Shown here one piece after another: positions 1-7,194 of a stretch of 19,468 nt of DNA (positions within the stretch are counted from its first letter, which is position 1; each line of letters opens with the position of its first letter). Below the pieces are notes generated by a model. The model did not search any database, was not told the origin of the DNA, and worked only from the letters and a program-made list of their open reading frames with translations. A program made the translations under genes and the position numbers. Source of the stretch: an uncultured Arcobacter sp. (GTDB lineage Bacteria; Campylobacterota; Campylobacteria; Campylobacterales; Arcobacteraceae); assembly GCA_913062735.1 (NCBI GenBank), contig CAJXWI010000005.1, forward strand, positions 1 through 19,468. The letters run 5' to 3'.

Positions 1-216
1 AATAATATTATTGGCTAATTCTATCTCGTTGTTTAAGAGATCAAGTTCAGACTTTTTTTCCTGAACTTTTCTCGATTCATCCCTACTTGTTTTCCCCTCA
101 CCCAAAATTAATGTGTATGCTTCATAACCCTCATTAATAAGTTTTGCAACCGTTCCAAAACAACCCAAAACTTCATCATCAGGATGTGCGGCTACGATTA
201 AAATTTTTTTAGCCAT
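1..216 (-). CDS. PIG-L/LmbE-family N-acetylglucosaminyl deacetylase-like protein (C-terminus beyond window)
   Basis: The start is ATG at 216-214. The frame stays open for 72 codons to the window edge, so the C-terminal two thirds lie outside. The N-terminus MAKKILIVAAHPDDEVLGC carries the hallmark AHPDDE motif (residues 10-15) of the PIG-L/LmbE family. In known members such as MshB, the His and Asp of this motif bind the zinc that removes N-acetyl groups from sugars. An AAGGA ribosome binding site sits at 223-227, six bases before the ATG. The start overlaps the end of the WbqC-family gene by 8 bases, so it belongs to the same operon. Inferred role: N-deacetylation of an amino sugar or nonulosonic acid in this pathway. 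The family call is firm. The substrate is unknown. Confidence 0.88.
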   Translation of the reverse strand, partial: MAKKILIVAAHPDDEVLGCFGTVAKLINEGYEAYTLILGEGKTSRDESRKVQEKKSELDLLNNEIELANNII

Positions 217-928
217 TGGTCATCCTTAATTTTTCTTTAGTAATATTATCTCTAAGTATTATATCTTTGATACTGGATTGACTTTCATTGAATAACATAT
301 CAATTATGCCCATATATGGATGGAATTCTTTTGTCAATTGTTGATATTCTGGATGTATATAATTTTGAAAATATGGATAAATTCCCTTTTGTAATAAATA
401 ATCATTATTTGCATACTCTTTTCCTTGTGAACCAAATACAAATTTTGAACCATTTAACTTTTGTGTTAGTTCAACTACATAATCTAATTTCTTAGATTGA
501 ATGTTTAGTTCACTTGCGAATACAATCTTAGTATCAACATCCAAATAATCAATTATAAAATCTAAATAAGCGCTTGTATAATCTATCATTAAATTACTTT
601 TCTGCTCATAAATTTTTTTTAACTTATCAAAAATATTATCAAAATTTATACTTTTGCAATATGATTGCTCAATACTTTTTAGATGTTTTATTTGCCAATT
701 ATTTTCAAGAGTTTCCATTTGCTTTAAAGTTTTTAATTTATAATCTTTTGTTTTAACAGGAACAGTAAGCATCAATTCATTTTTATTTTGCAAAATTTTA
801 TTTCTATTTATAAAGGAATTTTTTTCAAATTGAACATCATCCATGACTACAAATATATCTGCTACCAATATCTTATGTATAAAACCTAACCATGGGTTAT
901 ATGCAGGTTGATGTGCTGAAATAATCAC
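209..928 (-). CDS. WbqC-family protein
   Basis: A 239-residue protein. The N-terminal pattern AHQPAYNPWLGFIHKI (residues 5-20), followed by FVVMDDVQFEKNSFINRNKI, is the characteristic WbqC-family signature. Family members are soluble proteins of about 230 residues from O-antigen and flagellar-glycan loci. Their biochemical function is not known to me, so none is assigned. The start is GTG at 928-926. An AAGGAG site at 934-939, five bases upstream, supports it, and the next candidate start would lose the AHQP motif. The first 32 bases overlap the end of the upstream aminotransferase gene and the last 8 overlap the deacetylase gene, which implies coupled translation. The context (formyltransferase, aminotransferase, deacetylase) suggests a step in modifying an amino sugar. 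Confidence 0.88.
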   Translation of the reverse strand: MIISAHQPAYNPWLGFIHKILVADIFVVMDDVQFEKNSFINRNKILQNKNELMLTVPVKTKDYKLKTLKQMETLENNWQIKHLKSIEQSYCKSINFDNIFDKLKKIYEQKSNLMIDYTSAYLDFIIDYLDVDTKIVFASELNIQSKKLDYVVELTQKLNGSKFVFGSQGKEYANNDYLLQKGIYPYFQNYIHPEYQQLTKEFHPYMGIIDMLFNESQSSIKDIILRDNITKEKLRMTNG

Positions 929-1961
929 GAAGGCTCCTTTTTATATAGTTTATTTCTTTAGGGGTTAGACTTGGGAATATAGGAATAGAGAGGACTCTTG
1001 AAGCGATACTTTCTGCATTGGGATAACTGTGTTTATCTAATTTAAGATAATTATGTAACAATTCAAATTTTTCAATTGGTAAAATTGTTTTAATGCCACA
1101 AGTTAATAAAAAATTTTGACATTTTTCCAAGTCTTCATATGTCTCAAACTTCAATAAAAACCTATAATGATTTTGCCCTTTTATTGAATTGTATTGTGAT
1201 TTTATTTTACTTTGATATTTATTAGATATTTTTTGTTTTTTGACAAGTAAATGATTTAACTCTTTAAGTCCTGCTAAAATGATACTGGCATTAATATCTG
1301 ATATGAGAAAATTAAATCTTGGTTTATATGTTTTTGGTGTATCAAAATTTAGGTAATCATCAACAAGTTCTATGATTTTTGGGTTAGGTGATGTAATTGC
1401 ACCACCTATGCCACCTGTAATAAGCTTTGATGCATAAAATGAGAATATTGAGATATCACCAAAACTTCCGACTATAGTTCCATCCTTATATTTACTCCCC
1501 AAACTTTGAGAACAATCTTCAATTATTGGAATATTTAATTCTTTTATCTTTTTTATCTTACAAGGTATTCCAAAAGTGTGCACAACAATTATTGCTTTAG
1601 TTCTTTTTGTAATATGTGGTATCAAAAGTTTTTTTGTAAATGATAAGTTTTTTTTGCTCACATCACAAATAACAGGACGCGCTTCAAGAAGATTAATAGC
1701 ATTAAGTAATGCAGTACACGTATAAGTGGGAATAATTACCTCATCATCTTTTTTGATCCCTAATACTTTTAATGCAAGAAAAAGAGCACTGGTTCCATTA
1801 ACAGTGAGTCTAGCAGATTGTTCATTTTTATAAATAATATTTGATAACGTTTTTTCGGTATCTTTTGATATTTCACCATAGTTAATCCATCCACTTTTAA
1901 ATGTTTTTTTAACACCTTGATAAGACTTCTTGCTCAAGAATGGTTTATTGTGAGGAATCAC
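897..1961 (-). CDS. DegT/DnrJ/EryC1/StrS-family aminotransferase
   Basis: A 354-residue PLP-dependent sugar aminotransferase of fold type I. Visible features are NGTSAL (55-60, phosphate site), the PLP-ring aspartate in IIEDCSQS (D149), and the Schiff-base lysine K179 in SFYASKLITGGIGGA. The usual HPxK before the lysine is YASK here. The protein is slightly shorter than the usual 370-390 residues. The start is GTG at 1961, sharing one base with the TAG of the formyltransferase gene (TAGTG). I see no Shine-Dalgarno sequence before it, so translation probably depends on reinitiation. Its place beside a formyltransferase and a WbqC protein suggests it makes an amine, or transfers amino groups, for later acylation. 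The catalytic lysine is present, so activity is plausible. The sugar substrate cannot be read from the sequence. Confidence 0.87.
   Translation of the reverse strand: MIPHNKPFLSKKSYQGVKKTFKSGWINYGEISKDTEKTLSNIIYKNEQSARLTVNGTSALFLALKVLGIKKDDEVIIPTYTCTALLNAINLLEARPVICDVSKKNLSFTKKLLIPHITKRTKAIIVVHTFGIPCKIKKIKELNIPIIEDCSQSLGSKYKDGTIVGSFGDISIFSFYASKLITGGIGGAITSPNPKIIELVDDYLNFDTPKTYKPRFNFLISDINASIILAGLKELNHLLVKKQKISNKYQSKIKSQYNSIKGQNHYRFLLKFETYEDLEKCQNFLLTCGIKTILPIEKFELLHNYLKLDKHSYPNAESIASRVLSIPIFPSLTPKEINYIKRSLRDYFSTSTCI
934..939 (-). promoter_or_regulatory. Ribosome binding site supporting the GTG start at 928
   Basis: The minus strand reads AAGGAG here, five bases before GTG at 928-926. It lies inside the last codons of the upstream aminotransferase gene. 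It explains the 32-base overlap and decides the start of the WbqC-family gene. Confidence 0.6.
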
Positions 1962-2635
1962 TATATGTACATTTCATAACTAAATGACAATTCACCTAGT
2001 TTATATGTTCTTTTATTTTTTGCCGTTATTTCAATGGTCTGCCCATCGATATCTATAAAGCTTGCATAATTATTATTAGTAGCTAATATATTTAAAATCT
2101 GATTTTGTAAACTATTATCTTTATCCAGTTTGTTTTCAAATTTCGTTCTTTTTTTATAGTATGTTGATTGTTCTTCATTTTGTTCAATTCCAATTAATTC
2201 GGAATAACTATCAAGATTCTCCAGAAATTTGTCCACAAGCATAATAATTGCTTCCTCATCTATTGCTCTTAAATTATTATTACAGATATATTTTGGTTTT
2301 TTAATTCTGATTTTTTGTAATATATTACCAGAATCAACTTTTTTATCAATCTTTATGAGAGAAACCACATACTCATTTTCAGCATTTGCAATCGAATTAT
2401 ATATGGGTGCCCAGCCTTTACCCTTTGGTAAATCAGAAGAGTGAATAACAACAATACCTTTTAAGGGTAAAAAAAAGTACTTTTCTGAAATAATTTTATC
2501 ATAATTACTTACAATCACAATATCAAAACTATTATCAATCACTGTAAAATCTTCACTTACAACCATTTCATGTTTTTTTTGGAGAGCTACTACATCATTG
2601 GAATCTAAATCTCTGCTCAACCATAAGATTTTCAA
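1961..2635 (-). CDS. Formyltransferase-family protein, likely sugar N-formyltransferase
   Basis: A 224-residue protein related to the catalytic domain of methionyl-tRNA formyltransferase (Fmt). It has the core IHSSDLPKGKGWAPI (64-78) and, further on, IDKKVDSGNIL (96-106). H65 and D101 are 36 residues apart, the same distance as the catalytic His108 and Asp144 of E. coli Fmt. The usual Asn two residues before the His (Asn106 in Fmt) is V63 here. It is too short for Fmt itself and lies in a nonulosonate operon, so an N-formyl (or other N-acyl) transfer onto an amino sugar is the likely role. The start is TTG at 2635-2633, overlapping the pseI stop as TTGA, with a strong GGAGGA site six bases upstream. 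The C-terminal part (about 130-224) has no motif I recognise. Confidence 0.8.
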   Translation of the reverse strand: MKILWLSRDLDSNDVVALQKKHEMVVSEDFTVIDNSFDIVIVSNYDKIISEKYFFLPLKGIVVIHSSDLPKGKGWAPIYNSIANAENEYVVSLIKIDKKVDSGNILQKIRIKKPKYICNNNLRAIDEEAIIMLVDKFLENLDSYSELIGIEQNEEQSTYYKKRTKFENKLDKDNSLQNQILNILATNNNYASFIDIDGQTIEITAKNKRTYKLGELSFSYEMYI

Positions 2636-3645
2636 TATAAATCCTCCAATAAAACGATTGCACCTTTTTTGATGTCTTTTTTTAATGTCCTAGCAAGCAA
2701 AAAGTTAAGATTTTTAGGAATAACTCCATCACCTTCTACACGTTTAAATTCAAAATCACACTCTTTTAAAAGAGTATTTTTTGCTATATCTAATGAATAT
2801 ACTATTTGTCGTTGCATTACTTTTCTCATTTTAATTTCTTTAGGTGTAGGTTTTAACTCGGGTTCACCTAAGGCATTTTCAATAAATCGAATATCATTTA
2901 TATATTGTTTTAACTCTACGGGATTAATACTAAACCAATGATCAGGTCCTGGTAAATTATTATCAAGCGTAAAATGTTTTTCTATCACACTTGCGCCAAA
3001 ACATACAGATCCAACAGCTGCAGCGCTACCCATAGTATGATCGGAAAAACCAACTTTTACATTAAATGCTTTTTTAATAACTGGTATTTTTGTTAAATTT
3101 ACTTCTGTTGACTCAGTAGGATATGAAGAGATGCAATGTAAAACCGTAATATCATTATTACCCGATTCTTTAATTGTTCGTACCGCATCTTCTATTTCAT
3201 ATGCATAAGCCATTCCTGCAGAAATAATCATAGGAAGATTCTTTAATGCATATGTTCTAATTAACGCTAAGTTAGTCAAATCATCACTACCTACTTTTAT
3301 AAAAGGTAATGTAGTAATATCTTCTAAAAATTTTAAATCTGATACATTTTGCGCTGTTGAATTAAATACAATATTCATTTCACCACAATAGTTTACTATT
3401 TCTGTCCACTGCTCTTTTGTAAACTCATATCGCTTAAACATTTCAAGCATAGATTCAGTTATTTCTTTTCCTTGTGATTTATATGTATAAGTTTGAGTGG
3501 GGTCACTTACAAACTCTTCAGCTTTAAATGTCTGGAACTTAACACAATCAGCACCTGCTTTTTTTGCTTCTTCTATCATTTTTTTAGCTAATTCCATATC
3601 ACCATTATGATTTATGCCAACTTCTGCAATTATAAAAACACTCAT
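2632..3645 (-). CDS. pseI: NeuB-family nonulosonic acid synthase, probable pseudaminic acid synthase
   Basis: A 337-residue synthase that condenses phosphoenolpyruvate with a six-carbon amino sugar to give a nine-carbon nonulosonic acid. The N-terminal TIM barrel starts with FIIAEVGINHNGDM (4-17), followed by ADCVKFQTFK. GPDHWFS sits near the end of the barrel, and a C-terminal SAF (antifreeze-like) domain covers about 275-337. Length matches PseI/NeuB/LegI. With pseB, pseC and pseG upstream, the pseudaminate version is the best call, although the GPDHWFS stretch reminds me of SpsE-type synthases, so a related product is possible. The start is ATG at 3645 with AGGA six bases upstream. It follows a 47-base gap after pseG, one of only two real gaps in the operon, and overlaps the next gene by 4 bases. 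Confidence 0.88.
   Translation of the reverse strand: MSVFIIAEVGINHNGDMELAKKMIEEAKKAGADCVKFQTFKAEEFVSDPTQTYTYKSQGKEITESMLEMFKRYEFTKEQWTEIVNYCGEMNIVFNSTAQNVSDLKFLEDITTLPFIKVGSDDLTNLALIRTYALKNLPMIISAGMAYAYEIEDAVRTIKESGNNDITVLHCISSYPTESTEVNLTKIPVIKKAFNVKVGFSDHTMGSAAAVGSVCFGASVIEKHFTLDNNLPGPDHWFSINPVELKQYINDIRFIENALGEPELKPTPKEIKMRKVMQRQIVYSLDIAKNTLLKECDFEFKRVEGDGVIPKNLNFLLARTLKKDIKKGAIVLLEDLY
2642..2647 (-). promoter_or_regulatory. Strong ribosome binding site for a TTG start
   Basis: The minus strand reads GGAGGA, then six bases (TTTATA), then TTG at 2635-2633. It lies in the last codons of pseI. It is the clearest Shine-Dalgarno site I noted in the window and fixes the start of the formyltransferase gene at a non-ATG codon. 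Confidence 0.65.
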
Positions 3646-3670
3646 TTTTTATCCTAGTATTTAGTTATAT

Positions 3671-3688
3671 ATTAAGTTAAGACTTAAT
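3671..3688. repeat. Small perfect inverted repeat in the pseG-pseI gap
   Basis: ATTAAGT and ACTTAAT form a perfect 7-base inverted repeat around a 4-base centre. It sits in the 47-base gap between pseG and pseI. The stem is weak (one G-C pair per arm) and no T-run follows it in the direction of transcription, so a Rho-independent terminator is unlikely. It could be an RNA processing site, a protein-binding site, or chance in AT-rich DNA. Confidence 0.3.
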
Positions 3689-3692
3689 TTTA

Positions 3693-4595
3693 TTATTTTT
3701 TATTTTCCAAAAAAACAGCTAGTTTTTTATGTAACTTTTTATCATCATATTTTTTCAAAACACTATATTTCTTTTTCTTCAAATACTTATATATCTCATT
3801 TTGATTATCGGATTCTTTAATAGCAATAAAAGGGATATTGAGAAAATAAATTTCATTTGCAATAACGCTGGGAGTTATTATAGCCAAATCACTATTATTC
3901 ATTAATTTTGCAATCTTTGTTGAATTAATATGTAATTTTAAAGTTCTAACTCCTTTAGTTAAAGCTTTTAATTCTTTCAAGTTTTCATTAGAATCAGTGG
4001 TACATATATTAATCCTAATATTTTTAAATCTTTTTAACTGTTTTAATATTTTAGGAGTCAAGTTACTTGAATCACTTCCACCCATTGAGATAAAAATATT
4101 TTTATTTTTATCTTTTACTTTATTTTTTTCTATTAAAAATTCATCTCTTAATAATGTATACTTTACACCACAGCGTAGTTCACAATAAGGGGGTACTATA
4201 TCTTTATATTTTTTTTTATTTGCACCCAAATTATGATTTAGAAGTATATCACAGTGGTGTTTTTCATAGGTATCATCAAAACTAAGTATTGTAATACCTG
4301 TTTCCATCTTAATCTTTTGTTCATATTTCCAATCAATGTTATAATTATCGATTACTATCATATCAATGTTGTGTTTTCTAATCACAACAAGAAGTTCTTC
4401 TAAGTTGTTTGTTTTTAAAACCTCGACATGATAACCTGACTCTTCAACTTTATAATTAATATTACCAGATAAATTTTGCGCAGCAAATATAATCTTGTAA
4501 TCTTTATATTGTTGTGCGAATACCAAGTCTCTCATCACATGACCTGTACCTATAATAGATGAAGAATCAGATCGTATCAAAAGGTTTTTCTTCAA
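3693..4595 (-). CDS. pseG: PseG-type UDP-sugar hydrolase (UDP-2,4-diacetamido-2,4,6-trideoxy-beta-L-altropyranose hydrolase)
   Basis: A 300-residue GT-B-fold hydrolase that removes UDP from the diacetamido-altrose intermediate, giving the free sugar used by PseI. The diagnostic N-terminal RSDSSSIIGTGHVMR (8-22) contains H19, equivalent to the conserved His next to GTG that is needed for catalysis in PseG. The nucleotide-binding segment SMGGSDSSN lies at 170-178. It is somewhat longer than C. jejuni PseG (about 274). The start is TTG at 4595-4593, overlapping the upstream stop as TTGA, with AGGAAA five bases upstream (4601-4606). The next in-frame Met is M21, inside the GTGHVM motif, so the TTG start is needed. 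The very Lys/Asn-rich C-terminus (KKKKYSVLKKYDDKKLHKK) fits the AT-rich composition. Confidence 0.9.
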   Translation of the reverse strand: MKKNLLIRSDSSSIIGTGHVMRDLVFAQQYKDYKIIFAAQNLSGNINYKVEESGYHVEVLKTNNLEELLVVIRKHNIDMIVIDNYNIDWKYEQKIKMETGITILSFDDTYEKHHCDILLNHNLGANKKKYKDIVPPYCELRCGVKYTLLRDEFLIEKNKVKDKNKNIFISMGGSDSSNLTPKILKQLKRFKNIRINICTTDSNENLKELKALTKGVRTLKLHINSTKIAKLMNNSDLAIITPSVIANEIYFLNIPFIAIKESDNQNEIYKYLKKKKYSVLKKYDDKKLHKKLAVFLENKK

Positions 4596-5899
4596 TTATA
4601 TTTCCTAAACACAGGTTTTACAGCTTCTCCAATAAGTAACTTGTTTACATCATTATTGTAAATCCCATTTGCTAAAACTTTCAATGATAAATCAAAGGCC
4701 TCAACCGTTTGTGATACTTCTTCTTCTTTATGGGAATAAGAAGGAATAATACCTTGAACTAAAATGCCATATTTGATCATTTCTTGTTGAAAGATTGTTC
4801 TTAAGATGTTATCTTTAAAATAAAAATAAGGTCTACAATCAACACCTTCCATACGAGTGTACTCTTGTAAATTATACTTTTCTACTAAATTGTTATATTG
4901 TATTTTTATCGTTTTTCCTATATTCCATATATGCTGTGTAACTTCATACTCATTACGATTTAATATTTCTATAGATTTTTGTGCAGCTCGTAAGTGGTGA
5001 GTTTCTCCACCATATGTTGTTGATAATAAAAAGACTCTCTCTTTATCATGTTGCAAACCACCAAGTTCCATAATTTCTTTTTTTCCTACGAGAGCAGCAA
5101 TTGAAAAACCATTTGCCATTGCTTTACCAAATGTTGATAAATCTGGTGTAACTCCATAAAGAAATTGTGCTCCTTTTGGATGGAACCTAAATCCACTAAT
5201 TACTTCATCAAATATTAAAACGATTCCTTCTTTTTCACATATATTCTTTACTGCTTGTAAATAGCCATCAACTGGTTCTTCTGTGGCAGAAGGTTCCATA
5301 ATAACACATGCAATACCTTCGTGTTTGTGTTTTAAAATAGTTTCTTCTAAATTCTGGATATTATTATATTTAAAATTTTTTGTTTTTCTTTTTGACTCGT
5401 TAGTGATACCACTATTTATTTCAGTGTCAGCAATAAACCAGTCATCAATTGAAAAGAATGGTTGATCAATACATCTTAGCACAATATCTTTTCCTGTATA
5501 TGCTCTAGCCAATTTTACGGCTGAAGTTGTTGCATTTGAACCATTTTTTGCAAATTTTACCATTTCAGCAGATGGTATTTGATCTCTAACCAATTCTGCG
5601 ACTTCTGCTTCAATAAAAGAAGGGCGAATAAAATTAACGCCATTCTCCAGTTCTTTACGAATAACATCTAATACTGGTTCATATGCATGCCCCAGTAATA
5701 CAGACGTAAGCCCCATACCCCAATCTATAAATTCATTTCCATCAACATCCCAAACTCTTGCACCCTTACCTTTTACAATAGAATGAGGACTAAGAAGAGG
5801 GAACTGGTCATCACCTTTACTATAAGTGTGAGCTCCAGCAGGAATTATACTCGATGCTCTTTTTCTTAATATATTAGATTTTTCAAAATTATTTATCAT
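4592..5899 (-). CDS. Class III aminotransferase (glutamate-1-semialdehyde aminomutase-like)
   Basis: A 435-residue PLP enzyme of the class III, GSA-aminomutase-like group. An N-terminal IIPAGAHTYSKG (18-29) is followed by ARVWDVDGNEFIDW (47-60). The PLP-ring aspartate lies in IFDEVISGFR (D231) and the Schiff-base lysine K259 in STFGKAMANGF. A true HemL is unlikely: it sits inside a nonulosonate operon, overlapping a GNAT gene by 11 bases and pseG by 4. The canonical six-step pseudaminate pathway needs only one aminotransferase (PseC), so this is an extra step. It might work with the aldo/keto reductase to place an amino group on the product or on a side chain, or provide an amino-acid-like acyl group. 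Its substrate is unknown. Confidence 0.87.
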   Translation of the reverse strand: MINNFEKSNILRKRASSIIPAGAHTYSKGDDQFPLLSPHSIVKGKGARVWDVDGNEFIDWGMGLTSVLLGHAYEPVLDVIRKELENGVNFIRPSFIEAEVAELVRDQIPSAEMVKFAKNGSNATTSAVKLARAYTGKDIVLRCIDQPFFSIDDWFIADTEINSGITNESKRKTKNFKYNNIQNLEETILKHKHEGIACVIMEPSATEEPVDGYLQAVKNICEKEGIVLIFDEVISGFRFHPKGAQFLYGVTPDLSTFGKAMANGFSIAALVGKKEIMELGGLQHDKERVFLLSTTYGGETHHLRAAQKSIEILNRNEYEVTQHIWNIGKTIKIQYNNLVEKYNLQEYTRMEGVDCRPYFYFKDNILRTIFQQEMIKYGILVQGIIPSYSHKEEEVSQTVEAFDLSLKVLANGIYNNDVNKLLIGEAVKPVFRKYN

Positions 5900-6422
5900 T
5901 TATTTTACCCATTACTATGACGTCTGTCCATTTATTATTTATATAACAATCACTTTTTAAAACACCTTCTACTTCAAAGTCATTTTTTTCAAATGCTTTT
6001 TTAGAACCATTATTATCAAAGTAAATACCAGCATCTAACTTATGAAGATTAAGTACTTCAAATGAATATTGTTCAATCAAACCTATTGCTTCAGCAGCAT
6101 ACCCTTTTCCCCAATAATCTTCATTACCTATAAATAGACTGATGCTGGCCTTTCTATGGATCCAATTAATTGGTCCTAACTTAATATTACCAATATGCAC
6201 AGATTTACTTTTATCATAAATACCAAACAGCACACTATTAGAATCATCTGAAATACTTTGAATAAATTTTTCGATATCTTCTCTTGAATGTGGGAAAAAC
6301 CTGGTTTCCATATATTGATTAATTAATGGATTATTCATCCAATTAATATATTCAGTACTTATATCTGAAGGTACTAGTTTTTTTAAGAAAATTTTATCAT
6401 TATCTAAAAAATATTTATTCAT
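5889..6422 (-). CDS. pseH: GNAT N-acetyltransferase, candidate PseH
   Basis: A 177-residue RimJ/RimL-type GNAT protein. ASISLFIGNEDYWGKGYAAEA (92-112) contains the acetyl-CoA pyrophosphate-binding loop, and LHKLDAGIYFDNNGSKKAFEK is the usual following strand and helix. In pseudaminate synthesis, PseH acetylates the C4 amine made by PseC before PseG acts. This is the only GNAT in the window and lies between the cytidylyltransferase and pseG, so it is the natural PseH candidate. The start is ATG at 6422 with an excellent AAGGAGA site seven bases upstream, inside the end of the preceding gene (8-base overlap). RimJ/RimL-like proteins with other substrates look similar, so the family is firm and the specific role is inferred. 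Confidence 0.83.
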   Translation of the reverse strand: MNKYFLDNDKIFLKKLVPSDISTEYINWMNNPLINQYMETRFFPHSREDIEKFIQSISDDSNSVLFGIYDKSKSVHIGNIKLGPINWIHRKASISLFIGNEDYWGKGYAAEAIGLIEQYSFEVLNLHKLDAGIYFDNNGSKKAFEKNDFEVEGVLKSDCYINNKWTDVIVMGKINDK

Positions 6423-7191
6423 TTATAATCTCCTTTTCATCATATAGGGATTTTTCATACCCTTCATTTCTTTTTATTTTACTGTTTATTTCTATCAAAT
6501 TTCGATTTTTTTCCAAATATTTTACCATTTCATCAAATGAAAAATAAGTAGTCATAAAATATTCATATATTTTAGTGATTAATTGAAAGTCAGCATCTTC
6601 ATCTACGGTTAATCTCCACTCATTATAAATAGGTCTTTTAACTACTTCACAAATTTTAAATCCATTTTTAGTATCGCAAATATAAGGGGTGACATGTTCA
6701 AGTTCAGATAATAAAGTTGCATTATCATAAGCTTTTTTTAAACTAAAATAATTAAAAACTTCCACATCTAATCCATCGGGATAAACAGGGTTTTCACAAT
6801 TTGATAAATAATCGCAATCTTTTTCTAAAAAATCAACGATTGTTTCATCAATTATTCCTGCATCATGTACAGGACAATCTCCAGTAAGTCTAACTATTAT
6901 ATCATTATTATTAAGATCAAGTAATACTAATGCATCATAAAATCTTTTGAGTACATTATTCTTATTCCCGCGATATACATTAAATCCAAAATTCTCTACA
7001 ACCTTAGATAGTTCATCATCATTAGTTTCATTACTTGTTACGACAATAAGTTCATCAATGTATTTTGATTTAATTGTTCTTTGAAGTTGATGTATAATCA
7101 TAGGCTTATTCAATATTTTTTTTAAGACTTTATTCGGTAGTCTAGTAGAATCTGTTCGAGCTTGTAAAAGAGCAATAATTTTTTTCTTCAT
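6415..7191 (-). CDS. SpsF-type cytidylyltransferase (CMP-nonulosonate synthetase candidate)
   Basis: A 258-residue nucleotidyltransferase of the SpsF/NeuA-like superfamily. The N-terminal LLQARTDSTRLPNKVL (8-23) is the nucleotide-binding loop. VRLTGDCP (100-107) carries the metal-binding aspartate D105. DYLSNCENPVYPDGLDVEV and WRLTVDEDADFQLI are typical of SpsF-type enzymes. It probably activates the nonulosonic acid with CTP, the step done by PseF or NeuA elsewhere. No classical PseF/NeuA gene is present. ATG at 7191 is the only sensible start because any later one loses the binding loop. The AAGG before it is only two bases from the ATG, an unusually short spacing. The gene follows the reductase after 3 bases. 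Confidence 0.85.
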   Translation of the reverse strand: MKKKIIALLQARTDSTRLPNKVLKKILNKPMIIHQLQRTIKSKYIDELIVVTSNETNDDELSKVVENFGFNVYRGNKNNVLKRFYDALVLLDLNNNDIIVRLTGDCPVHDAGIIDETIVDFLEKDCDYLSNCENPVYPDGLDVEVFNYFSLKKAYDNATLLSELEHVTPYICDTKNGFKICEVVKRPIYNEWRLTVDEDADFQLITKIYEYFMTTYFSFDEMVKYLEKNRNLIEINSKIKRNEGYEKSLYDEKEIINE

Positions 7192-7194
7192 ACC

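Noticed and set aside
3671..3688. Rho-independent terminator between pseG and pseI
   Set aside because: The stem is 7 bases with a single G-C pair per arm, and no T-run follows it in the direction of transcription.
4592..5899. Reading the class III aminotransferase as HemL of tetrapyrrole synthesis
   Set aside because: The fold and lysine fit, but the gene overlaps GNAT and pseG genes inside a glycan operon, and its N-terminal PAGAHTYSKG differs from what I expect of HemL. A sugar-related role is more likely.
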